A stretch of DNA of 5,595 nt from Clostridia bacterium (GTDB lineage: Bacteria; Bacillota; Clostridia; UBA1381), in the NCBI GenBank assembly GCA_017380475.1, contig JAFODX010000171.1, positions 1-5,595 on the forward strand. The letters are read 5' to 3'. Shown in pieces: positions 4,727 to 5,595 of the stretch. The notes under the pieces were generated by a model that was given only the letters and a program-made list of their open reading frames with translations, did no database searches and was not told the origin of the DNA. Position 1 is the stretch's first letter. Every line of letters starts with the position of its first letter. A program made the position numbers and the translations under genes.

Positions 4727-5595
4727 TGTCTGCACCTCTTCTCTCGGTACATACACCGGTTTTAAATCTCTGTGCACCGCATTTTGAACATTCCAGACGA
4801 CAATGCGGAGTAGTCGATTCAGCCTTAGCCTTTTCGTTCTCGCACATCAGAAACTCTTTTGTGACACCTACATCAATATGGTCCCACGGCAGAACTTCAT
4901 CATACGAACGCTCTCTTGCTGTATAGAAATCAGGGTCAATCCCCGTTTCGCTAAATGCCTGCATCCATTTATCAAAGTCAAAGAATTCGCCCCAGCCGTC
5001 AAACTTACAGCCAAGCTCAACTGCTTTTATAATAGACTTACAAAGACGTCTGTCTCCACGTGAGAATACACCCTCAAGATAGCTTGTCTGATTGTCGTGA
5101 TAAGTATAGCGGATACGCTTTGACGGAATTGAATCCTTTATAAGCTTCTGCTTACGTATAATCTCCTCACGTGAGTTCATACCCACCCACTGAAATGCAG
5201 TAAACGGTTTTGGTACGAACGATGATGAGCTTACAGTTATATTTATGTTCTTTGCACGTTCTTCCTTTGGTATATCAAAATACACATCAAGCACACGGCC
5301 TGCAAGTTCAGCTATGCCAACAACATCTGTGTCTGTTTCAGTCGGCAGGCCTATCATAAAATAGAGCTTAACATTTGTCCAGCCACCTGCAAAAAGAAGT
5401 GCAGTTGATTCCAATATATTTTCTTCCGTTATGTTCTTGTTTATAACGTCTCTCAATCTCTGCGTTCCTGCCTCAGGTGCGAATGTTATACCTGATTTTC
5501 TGACCTTCTGAACCTTTTCCATAAGCTCAAGAGAGAAATTATCAATACGCAATGACGGAAGCGAAAGTCCGATTTTCTTTTCTTCAGTTATTTTC
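4719..5595 (-). CDS. B12-binding-domain/radical SAM protein, TIGR03960 type (C-terminal 291 residues; 5' end off window)
   Basis: Only the C-terminal half is present; the frame is open to the right edge, and the full family protein is about 600 residues. Seen are LPSLRIDNFS near the visible start, the very conserved FAPEAGTQRLRDVINK (about visible 38-53), LYFMIGLPTETD (77-88) as late strands of the radical SAM barrel, SSSFVPKPFTAFQW (122-136), PWDHIDVGV (236-244) and a Cys-rich tail. The radical SAM CX3CX2C and any cobalamin-binding domain would be in the missing part. The tail holds Cys at visible 265, 269, 272 and 282 (CX3CX2CX9C). The reaction is unknown. A TTG at 5552 could be read as a start but lies within conserved barrel sequence, so it is an internal Leu. 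It overlaps the DUF2344 gene by 8 nt; the two probably act together. Confidence 0.93.
   Translation of the reverse strand, partial: KITEEKKIGLSLPSLRIDNFSLELMEKVQKVRKSGITFAPEAGTQRLRDVINKNITEENILESTALLFAGGWTNVKLYFMIGLPTETDTDVVGIAELAGRVLDVYFDIPKEERAKNINITVSSSSFVPKPFTAFQWVGMNSREEIIRKQKLIKDSIPSKRIRYTYHDNQTSYLEGVFSRGDRRLCKSIIKAVELGCKFDGWGEFFDFDKWMQAFSETGIDPDFYTARERSYDEVLPWDHIDVGVTKEFLMCENEKAKAESTTPHCRLECSKCGAQRFKTGVCTERRGADNG

Noticed and set aside
4727..4777. Longer DUF2344 protein starting at 4777
   Set aside because: It would overlap the radical SAM gene by 59 nt, and the family N-terminal pattern begins at 4726 with its own SD.
5550..5552. TTG at 5552 as the start of the radical SAM gene
   Set aside because: The frame stays open to the window edge and conserved barrel residues (LPSL) lie before it.

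Overview
The window looks like a chromosomal housekeeping segment of a Gram-positive, moderately low-GC bacterium, most likely a member of the Clostridia. The reasons are a PolC-type DNA polymerase III alpha subunit, the radical SAM/DUF2344 pair typical of Clostridia and relatives, an MreB/Mbl-type actin homologue, and strong AAGGAGG-type Shine-Dalgarno sequences throughout. Genus and species cannot be read from the sequence. Every gene I can support lies on the minus strand, so the window reads from right to left. No stretch longer than 300 bases lacks a gene.

The first transcription unit (about 5595 to 926) starts beyond the right edge. In order it holds the C-terminal half of a B12-binding-domain/radical SAM protein (TIGR03960 type), its partner DUF2344 protein (TIGR03936 type), an MreB/Mbl cytoskeletal protein, a TrmN6/YabB-type tRNA adenine-N6 methyltransferase, RsmI (16S rRNA C1402 2'-O-methyltransferase), an uncharacterised 99-residue membrane-anchored protein, and a 43-residue Cys/Asn-rich membrane peptide. 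Junctions are tight: 8-nt overlap, 14-nt gap, 5-nt gap, 20-nt overlap, 12-nt gap, then a 62-nt gap that contains an inverted repeat. A strong hairpin with T-tracts on both sides (926-956) closes the unit.

The second unit starts at a near-consensus promoter (872-900) just past that terminator. It encodes a 100-residue Dabb (dimeric alpha/beta barrel) protein and then, after 20 nt, the start of polC, which runs off the left edge after 172 codons.

Functionally, the first unit mixes RNA modification (TrmN6, RsmI, possibly the radical SAM pair) with cell shape (MreB), a conserved-core type of grouping. The second links a small Dabb protein to the replicative polymerase. I see no mobile element, CRISPR array, tRNA or rRNA gene, or phage gene. 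The least explained items are the 43-residue Cys-rich peptide, the inverted repeat that abuts its ribosome binding site, and the 99-residue protein.
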